DNA of 64,000 bases from Onchocerca volvulus (lineage: Eukaryota > Nematoda > Chromadorea > Rhabditida > Onchocercidae), in assembly GCA_000499405.2 (NCBI GenBank), contig HG738139.1, positions 2,584,976 through 2,648,975 of the forward strand, read 5' to 3'. Every line of letters begins with the position of its first letter. Positions within the stretch are counted from its first letter, which is position 1. The translations under genes and the position numbers were made by a program. This document shows positions 1 to 13,331 of the stretch, one piece after another. The notes below the pieces were generated by a model, which saw only the letters and a program-made list of their open reading frames with translations, was not told the origin of the DNA and did no database searches.

Positions 1-584
1 TAAATTTAAAAAGTGTTATTTTTTGTCCTTTTTTAATAATCTTTATCAACTTTAGTCTGACAATTAAAAGTAATTAATCAAGTTAATTTATTGCTGCTTT
101 TTCGGTTTTTTAATTAAAATTATTAATTCGAATTATTTCTGCTTTTCTTTTCCTTTTTTTTTTTTTTAAATTATTGTTTGTATTTCTTTGAAATTTTATT
201 CACCAAATTTGGCCTCAATGAAAAGGATGAAATTCTTTGTTAGTATATGTCCCTCAATTGTCTTTTTTAAATTACAGCCTATTTGCGTGCTAGGCCTAGG
301 CTCAAAAAACTACCAAGGCTTGAAACATCAGTAATCGAATAATTGAATAAGTGAATTTGAAACGTATTTTAAAGGATTAAATTCAAAACGACAGTAATGC
401 TATCATCAGACACTGTATATCGTGCAGTGGAAAATGAAATTCGAGTACGAAAAAAAGTTTTAAAAAAAGAAACAAGTTCGTCTTTTTTTCTGGAACATTT
501 TAAGTTTTTTTTTTTTTTTAAATTCATTGTAATTCATTGTCTCTTTTGTAATTGTCACCTTTTTTTTATCGATTTCTGAAAATC

Positions 585-647
585 AACTATGAATTACTGT
601 AGATTACCGTTGATGGTACTAACAGTAATCTACAGTAATTCATAGTT
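585..647. repeat. Perfect 23-bp inverted repeat (hairpin)
   Basis: The left arm 585-607 and right arm 625-647 are exact reverse complements over 23 bp, separated by 17 bp. Three more pairs can form inside after one mismatch. The arms carry the string TACTGTA/TACAGTA, which recurs near 10990-11030, 11455-11700 and 55140-55205. It resembles a small palindromic mobile element or a structured transcript. No target-site duplication is evident. Confidence 0.85.
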
Positions 648-1272
648 AATTCAACTTCATCGAATAGTTAAATTGAAAAAAAATTTTTTTTTGGTAATCA
701 TAATCCTGATGATAGAAATGAAAGATCGGATCATTATTATTATACTACGAAATAAAAAGAAATCAAATTTAACGAAATTTCCGAATATTTTAAGGAAAAA
801 TAAATTTTTTTTTATAAAAGATTTCAACTTACAAGATGAAAGAAAGAATGGAATTTGAAAAGTCGAGAAAAATTTTTAAATTTCGAATAGTAAGTAAGCA
901 AATTCAAATAAGTTGTTTTGAATCAACCAAATATTAACGATGATAAACATCTCGATGTTTAATTTACGAATGACTTTAATCGATTGATCTTTTTTTTTTT
1001 TTTCAAAATCATAGCAAAATTATTGCATTTTTTGACACATTTATAACTTTTGCGAAAGTATTTCATTTTCGAAATTTAATTTATTTAAATAATTCTTACT
1101 GCGTATCATTTGCATGACTTCAAAATATTTTAGGAAATTTTATCTGCAATGACTTTTATCACTTATGCTATTTAATTTTCAAACTTTATTCGATATAGAA
1201 CAATTCCAATAAAATCCAATCAATCTAAACTATTTCAATCAAGTATAAGCATCATTGAGAAAAAAATCATTC

Positions 1273-1350
1273 AACAACTAATTCATTAAATTGATATGTT
1301 TTATCAGTGATAACAACTAATTCATTAAATTGATATGTTTTATCAGTGAT
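1273..1350. repeat. 39-bp tandem duplication
   Basis: Two adjacent identical copies, 1273-1311 and 1312-1350, each beginning AACAACTAATTC and ending CAGTGAT. The absence of divergence points to a recent duplication. Confidence 0.85.
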
Positions 1351-4300
1351 AATTGTTTGAGTGAAATAAAAAAGAACGCATTTCACTCTGATAAGTTCCT
1401 TTTTCGTCTTTTTGAATTCTGTCATCATTTACTTGGTTTTTTTTCGGTGGAAATTTCATTTTTCTCAATAATCTATTTGAATTTATAATTTTCCCATCTT
1501 AACAATTATCACCTTCAATTATGTATTATCAGCAAGATATACCTACGATAGGTAAAATTTAATTGAATGTAAACAAAACATCTTTGAATTTTGCTATTTT
1601 CAGTTTTTGAATGATTCCAGCTTTTGTTTGTCAAATTTTTTTTCTAATTTCCAATTTTTTTTTCTGCTAATTACCCATCTAATTTAAACTCTAAGCCTTT
1701 CATATCTATTTATCTTGAAATCTCGAAGTTATTACTTTAATATGTTTGATATTTTTCAAGTATTCTTGCATCGAAATGTCAAATATTGCGATTCTTTATA
1801 TATATTTCAATTTCTTGTTCTTCATTTGGCAAAATAAGTGGACAACAAGGTCAAAGGTTGCCAATTAGTAATCGCTATTTTTGCAAATGAAATTTTAGAG
1901 TTCCAATAAAAAAAGCATAAATTTGATCCTAAATTTAAATATTCTAAAAAAAAAAAATTCATTTCTAATATATTGCCCCTCAAAAACTTTTCATTTAGAC
2001 AAATAACGATTGTCGATTTGTAATCTTTGGTCTTCTTATTTATTATTTTACTTAATGAAAAGCAATTAATTGAAACATATTTTTTATAAAGAAGGAATTT
2101 ATCATTAGTTATCAGTTGTATTAATATTAATATCATTTTCGATTCTACAACTTATAAGGTATTTCAAATATGAAACGAACTTTAAAATTTTTAATTCATA
2201 GTTAAATTTTTTAAATGATAATATTCTTCAAATTTAATTTTTTTAATATCGCTTTCTAAATATAATCATAATAGGATAAAGTTTATGTCCAAAAAAATTG
2301 CTAAATTTCAGGCAAGAAAATTTGAATTTGTTTCAGTTTTCTTAATTCAACTTCATCGACATAACAGAGATGAAATTTATCTAAAATTTTTCCTGAAATT
2401 TTAAAATGTAAAAATTGTAATTTATATTTAATTTACATTAAATTTTAAGTCACTTACTAATATCATTATCAATTCTTAAAATATTATCATAACAAGAATA
2501 AGATTTAAGTCTAAAAATCGCCAGCATTTTAAAGCACTTAAAATTTTTTCTTATTTTTGCACAAGCTTGAAATCATTTACACTTTGTTAGAAAATTTGAT
2601 TCTAATTTGAATGTTTTAATAGTAATGCAAATAATTAATTAGTAATTAGACAAAGTCATATAATTTAACATAAATATGCATAATCGAAGTAGCCATAAAT
2701 AATAAATATTTTTTTTCGAATTAATATGGATAGAAATTGTTATTAAAAAAAAAAAAAGTTTTTAAATTTATTTCAGCAAATTTATTCGGATCATTCTGAA
2801 CTTTGAACTAGTAAATTTTCAATTAGCACTTTTCTATTAAATTTTCAATTTATTTATTTATTTTTTTCAAAATATCAATTTCTTTTTATTTCGTTAAAAA
2901 ATAGACTTGTTTTTTTTGTTTGATTTTTTCAGCTTTTATTTTTTATACCTTGCTTAATTGTTTTCATTAAAAATTTTTTTTTAATTTTGTTAAATTATTA
3001 TTATTAAAATTGTTAAAAAAATTAATTACAGTATACATTTTCGGAAAAATGATCCCTTAAATTGTATAAAATACAGTAGTGTTATGAACAGAAAACCAAT
3101 TTTTTAAGATATATGAAAGAAAAAAAAAAATTAAACTTCTTAACTTGAAAGTTTACGAAAAAAAAAAGTTTATGAACAACTTTGCACAACTTTTTTTTTT
3201 TTTGAATTTTTCTTCTTAGCAACAATTTATTCTCGAGAAGGATTTTTCTATAAAAGCAAAAAGAGAAGTAATATAGAGTTTTTTACTTTTCTAGAACTTT
3301 TTTTTTCCCTTTTTCAACAAAACTTTCTGCTAAAACTTTTGCCTCATTAGTCGATGAATTGATCTGAAAAAAAAAAAAAGGAAGAAAACATTTCATTTCA
3401 TAGCTTTTCTATACTTTTGCTTAATTAGTGCGATAATTAGTAATCAAATTCTATACTCTTGCTTAATTAGTGCCAGAATTAGTAATTAAAGAAGGAAATG
3501 GAACAAATGTGAAGATAGAATTCAGGATAATGATTATCTATATAATTGGAGAGAAAGGCTTTATTCTTAATTTTTATCATTATCATTCGAATAGAATTGT
3601 GAATATTTCACAATTCTTACCGTCAAATATTTTGATAATAATATCGATAATAATAATAATAATAATACTGATATTAGAATTCGAAAAATAAATGATAGAA
3701 ATAAATTCATCTAATTTATTGATTGAAAATTAAAATAATCCGAAAAATAGTTGGTATTCATACAAATATATCGTAATGAAATGATGTATTAAAAAAAAAA
3801 TTTATTTTGCCGAATTTCCGATTTCATTTTGAAGTTTCAGAATCCGAGCAATAGAATTTCTGATTTTCTTCTATTTCCCGCTATTTTTATCTTTTTTTTT
3901 TAAATTTTTTCTTTATTTTTAGTATTTTTCCTTTTTAATTCAACAACATCTCATTATCGTGTTCTGTTCCAACAATCCACATATTGAAGCAGCGAAGCTT
4001 TCAAGTTTGAAATATTTGGTGAACTGAAATATTTAAAATAATTATAGCAGTAATTAATTTAACCAATTAATTAATTCCTATCAATAAGTTGAAGATTACA
4101 ACTGATATTCATCCTCCATCTTTCATTGCAAAAGATAAGAATGATGACGTTTTCGGATAACAATGATGATAATAATAATAACAAATTTAAATAAATGAAA
4201 TTTTAGTAAATGTACAATCTAATTTTATGATTAGTTTGAAAAGGAACGATTGAAAAAGATTCCATTTTGCCATAACATATGTGTGCTTGGAAATGATTAA

Positions 4301-5240
4301 AAATTAATCGAATAATCGATTTACTTGATATACCAAATGATATTCTAATTAATTTGCTTAAATATAATAATAAAAATTAGCCATTTAGTTTCGTCAAATT
4401 GTTTGAAATTTTCAGAGAAAATGAAAAATATTCGTTTCCATTTTTCTTATTAATTTACCTAATTGTTTCTTAATGAATTGGAAATAAATGAAGAGAAATT
4501 TTGCTTGCAATTTCTCTCCCAAAACTTTTTTCTCTTTTCTTCCTAATTTATTTCAAAAATTTTTTACACATCATTGAATTGGTAAATTGGCCAAGCATGA
4601 AAAATTAATAATAATAATGGACGAACGAAATAAATTGGAAAAAATTCACTTTTAATTTAATTTCTCAATTTAATAATATTTTCTACTTTAAAACAAAAAT
4701 TGCTATTTATTTTTTGAAAAATATTCAAAAAAAAAAAGAAAATAGAATAAAATTTATCGCATCAATTTTTCCTTTTTTTTTTATTGAAATTAATATTTAT
4801 CGGAAATAAAATTTATCAGATAATAAAAAAATTCAAGTTACGAAAGTTACGAATTGTTTAGGTTTCAAAATTTGCTGGAGTCGAAATATCAATAATTTTA
4901 AAATTCGTCACTTTCATGCTAATTTTGATAATTAAAAGAAAGGAATTTGGAAATTTTATGGATTCTAAACAAATTAATTTAATTTTAGCATAATTTTTGC
5001 ATCAATTTTCAAAGCCACAATTTTACTTTGATTTATCAATTTATCTATCCATTCATGGCTCCGATTCAGTAAATTACTGAATTATCTTGCCAATGTTGTG
5101 ACAGGCTTTTATTTAAACTTTTTTAAAGAACTTTTTTAAATTATATGCATATTTCTGTCGAAAAAATAGTTTTAAAACTTTTGAATTTAGGTAAGTTACT
5201 TTCAATTCTGAATTATTTCAAATATTTTTGAAGGCAGAAA

Positions 5241-5250
5241 ATTTTTACAG
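5241..5250 (+). promoter_or_regulatory. Likely SL trans-splice acceptor of rbf-1
   Basis: The acceptor atttttacag ends five bases before the ATG at 5256 and has no convincing upstream donor or exon. In nematodes this arrangement is typical of spliced-leader addition. A conventional 5'-UTR intron cannot be excluded. Confidence 0.55.
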
Positions 5251-5255
5251 ATCTG

Positions 5256-8200
5256 ATGAATGATTGGGAAATTGGTGGAACACAAAATAAATGGGTTTGC
5301 CCAAGCGATAGACATCTACAATTGAGAGCGCAGTAAGTTTGATTATAGTTTTTTTTTTCACGTATTCTCACGTGTTTACGTGAGAAGTTTTGCCGGAAGT
5401 ATTCAAAAATCTGAATTTCGTTGTCGTTTGATTACGGATTTACGTGAAAAGTTTTATTGAAAGTTGTTCACACATCGTCTGAATACTCTGATCCTTGATT
5501 ATCGATTTTTGATTACAAATTTAGATCAAAAGTTTTGTCGGAAATTTTCATATATCTTTTGAATGTTACAATCATTGATCAATAATCTTGTAAAATGATA
5601 TCCAAATTGAAAAATGAAAGAGACAAACGAAAGGAAAAATGGAAATTTTTCAAAAATAATAGCACAAATTTTTGAGAATTCGTAAATTTGTAAAAGTGTT
5701 CGTTTTCATTTGAAAAACTATTTTTTTTTGCGAAAAATTTGAGCATAATAAAGTTTATTTTGGTTGCCTATTTTATTTGAAAAAAGGAAAAAAATTATTG
5801 TGAAAAATTTGAGCATAATAAAGTTTATTATTTAAAAAGTTGTTCAAGTAGAACTTGATCACTTATACACAAATTTTAAGTTCTGCACACAATAATCTAT
5901 TCAATTATTCACTTACAATTCACATTTTCAACTACTTTTCCCTTGTGTGCAAACTTTTTTTTCTTTCTTTTTTTTTTTTTTTTAAGCATTTTCAGAGAAA
6001 ATGCTTTTTTCTCTTTTTTTTTCGCCACTTTTAAGTTACATTTGAAACCAATTTCATCAGGCAAATGCTCCATTTATCATAAATTGTCAAAAAATGTCGC
6101 TTAACATACTACAAAACTATCAAACAAAATAAATTTGTCTCATTGAAAATCTTAAAACTTATTTGTCAAATTTATAAAAATTAAGCTTTCAACTTGTTTG
6201 TCAAAATAAGCCTAAATGTTTGAAATTTTTATTTTGCATTTATATTTTTTCCTTTTTTTTTTTAATTTATAAGTTCTCCTCTTTTCACAAGAAGAAAAGA
6301 AAAACTTACATTGGAAAATTCTGAAAATTTCTCACAAATATGATACTCCAAAATTATATCAATAGTCATCAAAAAAATATCACCTAATACACCACGAAAC
6401 TATCAAACAAAATAAATTTACCTTATTTGAAATCTAAAATTTTTTAATCGAGTTTTTAAATAAATTTGAAATATTTGAAACTTCGTAATAAAACTAAATA
6501 TCTGAAAAAACAAAATTTCATTTTGTTTCTTTTTTTTTATTCTGTGAAAAACTTTTTTTTTAAAATCATTCAATTTCTTCGATCTTTTAAGGAAAAAACA
6601 TCGAAGAATTCTCAGAATTTTTTTAGAAATAAATGAAATAAATCACTCAACTTTGAATGAAAAACTTTTCGAAAAATTAAAAACGAACTACTCTAATGAG
6701 TGTAATTAATCAAAAAATTTTAAGATTAAAAAGTGGTTGGAGTGTTCGAACAGCAAATGCTCGATCACCGGGTAATATCAAAAAAAATGGAATAACCGAT
6801 TCCGAGAAAAAACACATTCTGGCTGTTTTGGCAAGAGCTGAAGATAGAAAATTACGTGAACAACAAAGGATCGGGTTTGTTTCAATTAATTTTTGTTTAG
6901 AAATCGAATATTTGCATATTTGAATATGCGTGATATACGTGAACAACAAATTTGGAAAATGGTCGAATATTGACGTGAAAAACAAGGAATCAGAAATTTG
7001 CATCATTTTTTTATTAAAAATTAATTTAGTAAAAAATACATTTTGAAAAGGAGAAATTTCTCTATCATATATTCAAATATTTCAATTTGTATTTTAATTT
7101 TTTAATTTTATTAAATTAAAATTGATTAATTTTGGTTTGAGAAATTAATTATGGTAATCATTTATACTAATAATTATTTATGTTAAGAAATTTATTAAAA
7201 TTTGATTTACAGTCGGATGATCGATAGGTTGGAAAAGTTGAAAGCTCGAGCTACGGGTAACGGTGTTACACAGTGCTATTTATGTTCAACTGATTTTGGA
7301 TTACTGTCATCACGAAGTTATGCTGCTATGTGTTTGCAATGTCGAAAGGTTAATAATAATATCATTTTTTATTATCATTTCCATTTCTGATTAGTTATAA
7401 TAGTTATTTTGTAAGAAAAAAAATCGAAATTAATTATTAAAATTGAATTTTGTTTAAGTTTATTTTTGTTTTTCTATTTTTTTTGATTAAAAAATATTTA
7501 TTGAAAAAATGAATATTTGCAAATTTACTTCTTTTATTTTCAATTTCTTCATTTCAATCTTCTCATCAATCCATTTTTAGCATTTCATTAAGTTGTTTTT
7601 TTTTTTAAATTTTAATTTAAATTAATTTTTTAGTACGTATGCCAAAAAAATTGTGGCGTGGAAGCATATGATTGTATACGACGTGAAAATATTTTTCTGT
7701 GCAAAATTTGCAGCGAATATCGTGAGGTAGTAAGTAATTTGTCATCGGGTTTTCGATAACTTCAAGCATCTGAAACCTTTTCTATCCTTCAGATTCTTCC
7801 TTCCTTCCTTCAGATTCCTCTCATTTCCTTTCCTGAACATTTTACTGTATACTGACTTTTTTCGTTTGTTTAAATTTCTATTTTTTTCATTTCAAAAGCT
7901 TCCTTCTAAAATTTACCTTCAATTTTTATTATTTATCTTTTGAATAAAATATTCTAAAATAATCTTTTTTTTTGGTTATTACTTATCAGATAAAATATTA
8001 CAAATTTAAGGAAATTATTATAAATGCTAATGTGTTATTTAGGTGAAATTTGATTAAAAAAATCGATAAATTTTAAATGATAACAAATCAAATTTTTATT
8101 TGAAAAATTTTGATTTCTTTTTTTTCTTTCTATTTAAGATGTGGAAAAAATCTGGTGCATGGTTTTATAATGAAATACCGGAATATATTAGGCCAATGGA

Positions 8201-11200
8201 AGAATCAGCATCACAATCATCACCACCGTATCATCTGAAAAATGCCTGGCAACATTATACGAAACCGGAAACATCAAATTTTCAAACATTTTCATCAAAT
8301 AAATCTCAACAATCACGACGAGAACAATATGGGTAATTCGAATATTTGGTTAATTGGAATTAAATAATTATTTCCGATTAATTGACATTGAAGAATTATT
8401 TTCGATTAATTGGCGTTAAATTATTATTTTCGATTAATTGGCGTTAAATAATTATTTTCGATTAATTGGCATTAAATAATTATTTTCAGTTAATTGGCAT
8501 CAAATAATTATTTACGATTGATTAGAAATTGTCGGATTTCTTTTTTTTTTTTTTGAAACTCAGAGTTGAATTTTTCTATTCTTAAAACTTAAAAATTTAA
8601 TAGGACCAAAAAATATGTCTTTTGAAAATCATATTTGTCCACGTATAATGGTCTCGATGTTTTTTGACGTACGTTTGAGTAAAACAAAAATCCATAAAAG
8701 TTTATTTCTTAGTAACATGATTCTCGTCGAGTAATTGGTTTAATAAGAATAAGAATTAGTTATTTAGTTAAGAATTAAGTTAGAATTAGAATAAGAATTA
8801 GTTAGAATTACTTGATAAGAATTAGTTTACTTTACTTAATAATCACAAAGATACTATCATTTAATGCTTTTATTCATCCATTAAAATTTGATAATTTAAA
8901 TTTTCGAGATTCTGGAAGGAAAAAAAAAAGTTAATTGGCGTATCGTAAGCTTTATAATCGTTTTTACTGTAGCTCGACAGTATATCACCGTAATCGGATA
9001 AATGCATCATGGTTACATGATAAAGTACGACGATCGTTGAGTAATGATTGTACATCGGAAGATGAAAATGCCGAAAATTCAGCATCTGAAGAAATCGACG
9101 TATCATCGATCAAAGGATCATTATCAAATCGTCCTAATCGAATTAAAAAACGTACAGAAGCACAAGATATGCCAATTGTTCATAGGTTTGCCGTTGGAAA
9201 TCGAAATCGAAATCGAATTACTGATAATGGTATATAATACTTCTTTTTTTTTCGAAATCAATACTAAATTTTTTGTCAAATAGATTCAAAAATCAAGAAA
9301 ATTTGAAAAATATACTAGTTTTATCCGGTACATAGAAACTCTATTTCTCGATTAATTTTTTAATTTTATTTTTTGACAACAACTTATACAACATTTTTGT
9401 TTGACTAATAATTAAAATGCAATTTTTTTTTCAGTTTTAAATTAGTAAGATTTTAATCCTGAAATTTATAAATTATTTTGATTGGAGGTTGTTGATTTTG
9501 GAAGTTTCCCTCGAAATCATTGATAACTATTTTATCATTGATAATTATCTTTAGTATTAAAAATTAATTTATGATAAATTTTGATTTATGTAAAGAAGGA
9601 ATCGAATCACATCATGCAACGCCATCAACATCGTCAAGGCATTCAGTTTCATCATATGGTGATGATCTGCTTCAGAATCAATCATTAATTGTAGCATCAG
9701 AATTCATCGATTCTGGAGGTATCAATTGCCACCTTAAAACCTGGTTGAAAATTACCATAGTTAAGAATAATATTGCAATTCTGAGCAATGAAAAAATCCG
9801 ATATATCTGAATGCTTGAATCAATTCGAATTTAAAGAATAGGCAGAGTTGATTCTTTGAATAGCATATTCTGGAATCTGAATCGAATCGTTCGATTCTAA
9901 ATGATCGCAAATTTTTTGGCAATTGAAATTTGCCAAAAAATTGGGTCTCACTTCAGTTGTATCAAGTGATTATTCAATACGAATATTCAAAAATTCGCGC
10001 TTCAGCTGATGTCATGAATCCGCTAACGATGATCGCAAATGTTGATGGAAGCAACAAACTTCTCAAATATTCAAATTACCCACAATCTTCCACTACATCA
10101 CCCGGAATTCAGAAACTATTTCCATCACCCGAAATGCGTACCACACTGGAATCATTTAATTGCTTACCGGATCCGGAAACTCCTTCTTCGCAATTAAATG
10201 AACGAAAATTCATGTTTCCGACGCAACAAGGAAATAAACGATCGAAAAAAATTTTTGAAAATGAAGATATTCTATTGAAAAGTCAATTGGAAAAAATATT
10301 TCCTTTAATGACATCTGTTAATGAACAATCATCGATAGCAACTGCGGAATCGCAATGTGATCAACAAGATCAATTTTTGAAATTTTCGTCAAGTCGCATA
10401 TCAAGTCCATTAAGTCCACCTGAAACAATGATTTTGGTCGCAGATTTGTCGAAACAGCAAGTTGCGAATCCGGAATGTGCTGAGAGCTCCGCATCATCTG
10501 CGTCATCGGCTCGAAAATCTGTAATGTCTCTCGAAAGTCTTCCAACAAATTTGGAAAATTTTAAAACGGTTAGCATTTCAATTTTGATTTTTCTTTTTTT
10601 TCTTTTAAAAAATTTTTTTTTGAAATTTCAATTTTCTGAATAGATTAACTATTAAGTTTTTGAAATGTATAAATGTAAATTTTTGCGATAAAAATTTAAT
10701 TTGGCATTAAAAATTTCTTTGAAAATTATGAACTCTAACCTAATGTTATACTTTTTGCTTGCAAATTTTTGACTAAATTAGATATTAAAGCTAATTTTTG
10801 CATTATTTGTATGTCATAATTAGTTAATTTGAATTTATATTAAAATAGCTGGCAGCATTAAAAAGTTTCATCCAAAAAACAAATTCAACTTTTCTTCAAA
10901 TTTAGAAAGAAACAGCACCTTCTTACAAGTTTGATTCGGATGATTGTAAAAGTAAGTTTATCCATTATTTTATTTATTTGTAAGTTGCAACAGTACTTTT
11001 CTGCCTTCATACAGTAGTACGCCTACAGTAGTACATTTACGAATAAATATTTCGTATCATTTCAAATGCAAAATTTTTATTTCTCTTATTTTCTTTTCAA
11101 GTTTAAAAAATTGCATAAATTTTAATCAAAATAATTGCAACAATATGGAGGTTAATTTCAAAAATAAAATATAAAAGCCTGAACAAATGATTTATTTCAT

Positions 11201-13278
11201 TCTACCGTATACCTCTCATACCGTATACCTCTCTTTTTTTTCAACTTAAGAAGTAGAACATTGGCAGCAAAATTTAAACTCATCAATGCAACAATCACCA
11301 GTGAAAAGATTGTCAACTGCTCAATCAGCAATGTCCTTGCAATCTTCGGTAAATACTGAATCAATCCTAACGGTTCAGGCAATACGTAATGCCATTTCCG
11401 GCAATGAAATCAACAATTTCCAGAATTCTAATGCTGGTCCATGATTTACTTATTCTTTTTACAGTAGTATTCTTTTCATCTGATATACAGTAATATTTTT
11501 TAAAAAATTCCGATAAAATTTTGTTTGTTAATTAAATCATCTACAAAATTTGCAACAAATCATAATATTGTATAAGTAATGCTTACACAAATATTCTTTT
11601 CATTACAGTAGTATTCTTTTTATTTACAGTAAAATACTTTTCATCATACATTCTTATCATTAGCTTATCATCTGTTTACAGTAACATTCTTATCATTATA
11701 CAATATTATGATTTGTTGCAAATTTTGTAGATGATTTAATTAACAAACAAAATTTTATCGGAATTTTTTAAATTTTCTTTTCGAAAATCCTTTTTTATTG
11801 AAAATTATCGAATATTTCTTTTTAATTTTAAATCGTTGCAAAGAGAATTTTACGGTAAAAATATTTATATATTTCTTGTTGATAATAAGATGGATGTAAA
11901 TATTCGAAATGCTTTTGACATATTTAGGTATTTCAGTTATTATATGGCTTTTTTATATTCTAAACCACTGCTTAATAAATAAAAAAAATTGATATAAAAA
12001 TTTTGAACAACTAATTTTGAAAAGCTTCATTATTTAATAGATTTAAATTCGTTTTATGAGAATTAATTATTTAAATCAGTACTATGGAAACTTTAGGAAG
12101 CTAAGATAGCGAAGTAGAATTTGTTAAATAATTAATTAATTTTATTCAAGTTTTAAATCAACTACAAACAAATCCATATTTGAATAATATATGATCAATA
12201 AACACAAAATGACATCAGAAGAAATGAATAAATATTGGAAATTTAAATTATGCTTTTTTTTTAAATAAATTAAATTTCAATTTTCAAGAATTTTTTTTCA
12301 GATATGCTTGGATCAATTCAATTTACACTTCGTTATTCTGCGCAACAAATGAAGCTTCATATTCGTCTTACTAGTGCCAAAGTATGCATTTAAATTATAC
12401 TCAATTAATAAATTACATTCAGTTCGAATTTAATTATAAATCATATCTAATTCGAATTTAATTTTATTTCACATCATCGGGAATGGTTCACTGTTTGAAA
12501 ACAATGCAAAATTTTTATAGCTACAAACTGGAAAAGAATATATAAATGTTTAAATTGTTCAGGCTTCTTCCATCCTCTTCGTTAATTCTAGGTTTTTTTT
12601 TTCAAGCATATGCAACGTACTTGTTGAATTAAATTCATATTAAAATAAATATTTTAAATTAAAACAAATATTGCTTAATTTTAATTAAAATTTTCAGAAT
12701 TTACGTGCAATGGATAAAAATGGATTTTCCGATCCTTATGTAAAATTATATTTAATTCCTGGAGCATCTAAGGTAATAATTGTTTTTTTTAATTGGCTTA
12801 TATTTTTCCATATGCCAATAGGTTCGTTAATTATCGTTCATATTTTTCGTGCATAAAATTAACAAAAAAAAAAGAATGAAATTTTCATAAAATTCAAATT
12901 TTAATCAATAATGAAAAAGTTATCATTTATAGGCAACAAAAATGGTTAGTAAAACGATTGAGAAAACGTTAAATCCATTATGGAACGAACAATTCACATA
13001 TTATGGTGTTACTAATGAAGATCAATTAAAAAAATCATTAAGATTATTGGTACTTGATCGTGATCGGATAGGTTCAGATTTCTTGGGCGAAGTTCATGTT
13101 CCACTCAAAGATTTGAAAAATGACGAAGAAATATTTTACAATTTACGATTGAAAGAAGCCATAATGGTAGTAAAATTTCGTCTAATTTCGATCGATTTAA
13201 ATTTTTGAAATCTATGAAATTTCACAATTTAAAATAGTTAAAAATTCAATATTCTGCAAACTAACTGATATATTTTTT

Positions 13279-13331
<53 letters not shown>

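Larger units (their letters stand above)
1..5255. other. Non-coding region upstream of rabphilin
   Basis: AT-rich sequence with long homopolymer A and T runs and no convincing coding exon. It holds a perfect hairpin at 585-647 and a 39-bp tandem duplication at 1273-1350. A possible acceptor near 274 is followed by an ATG at 397 that opens a short frame, but no protein family is recognisable there. The rest is probably promoter and intergenic DNA of rbf-1, or an outer 5' intron if the gene has an upstream promoter. Confidence 0.6.
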
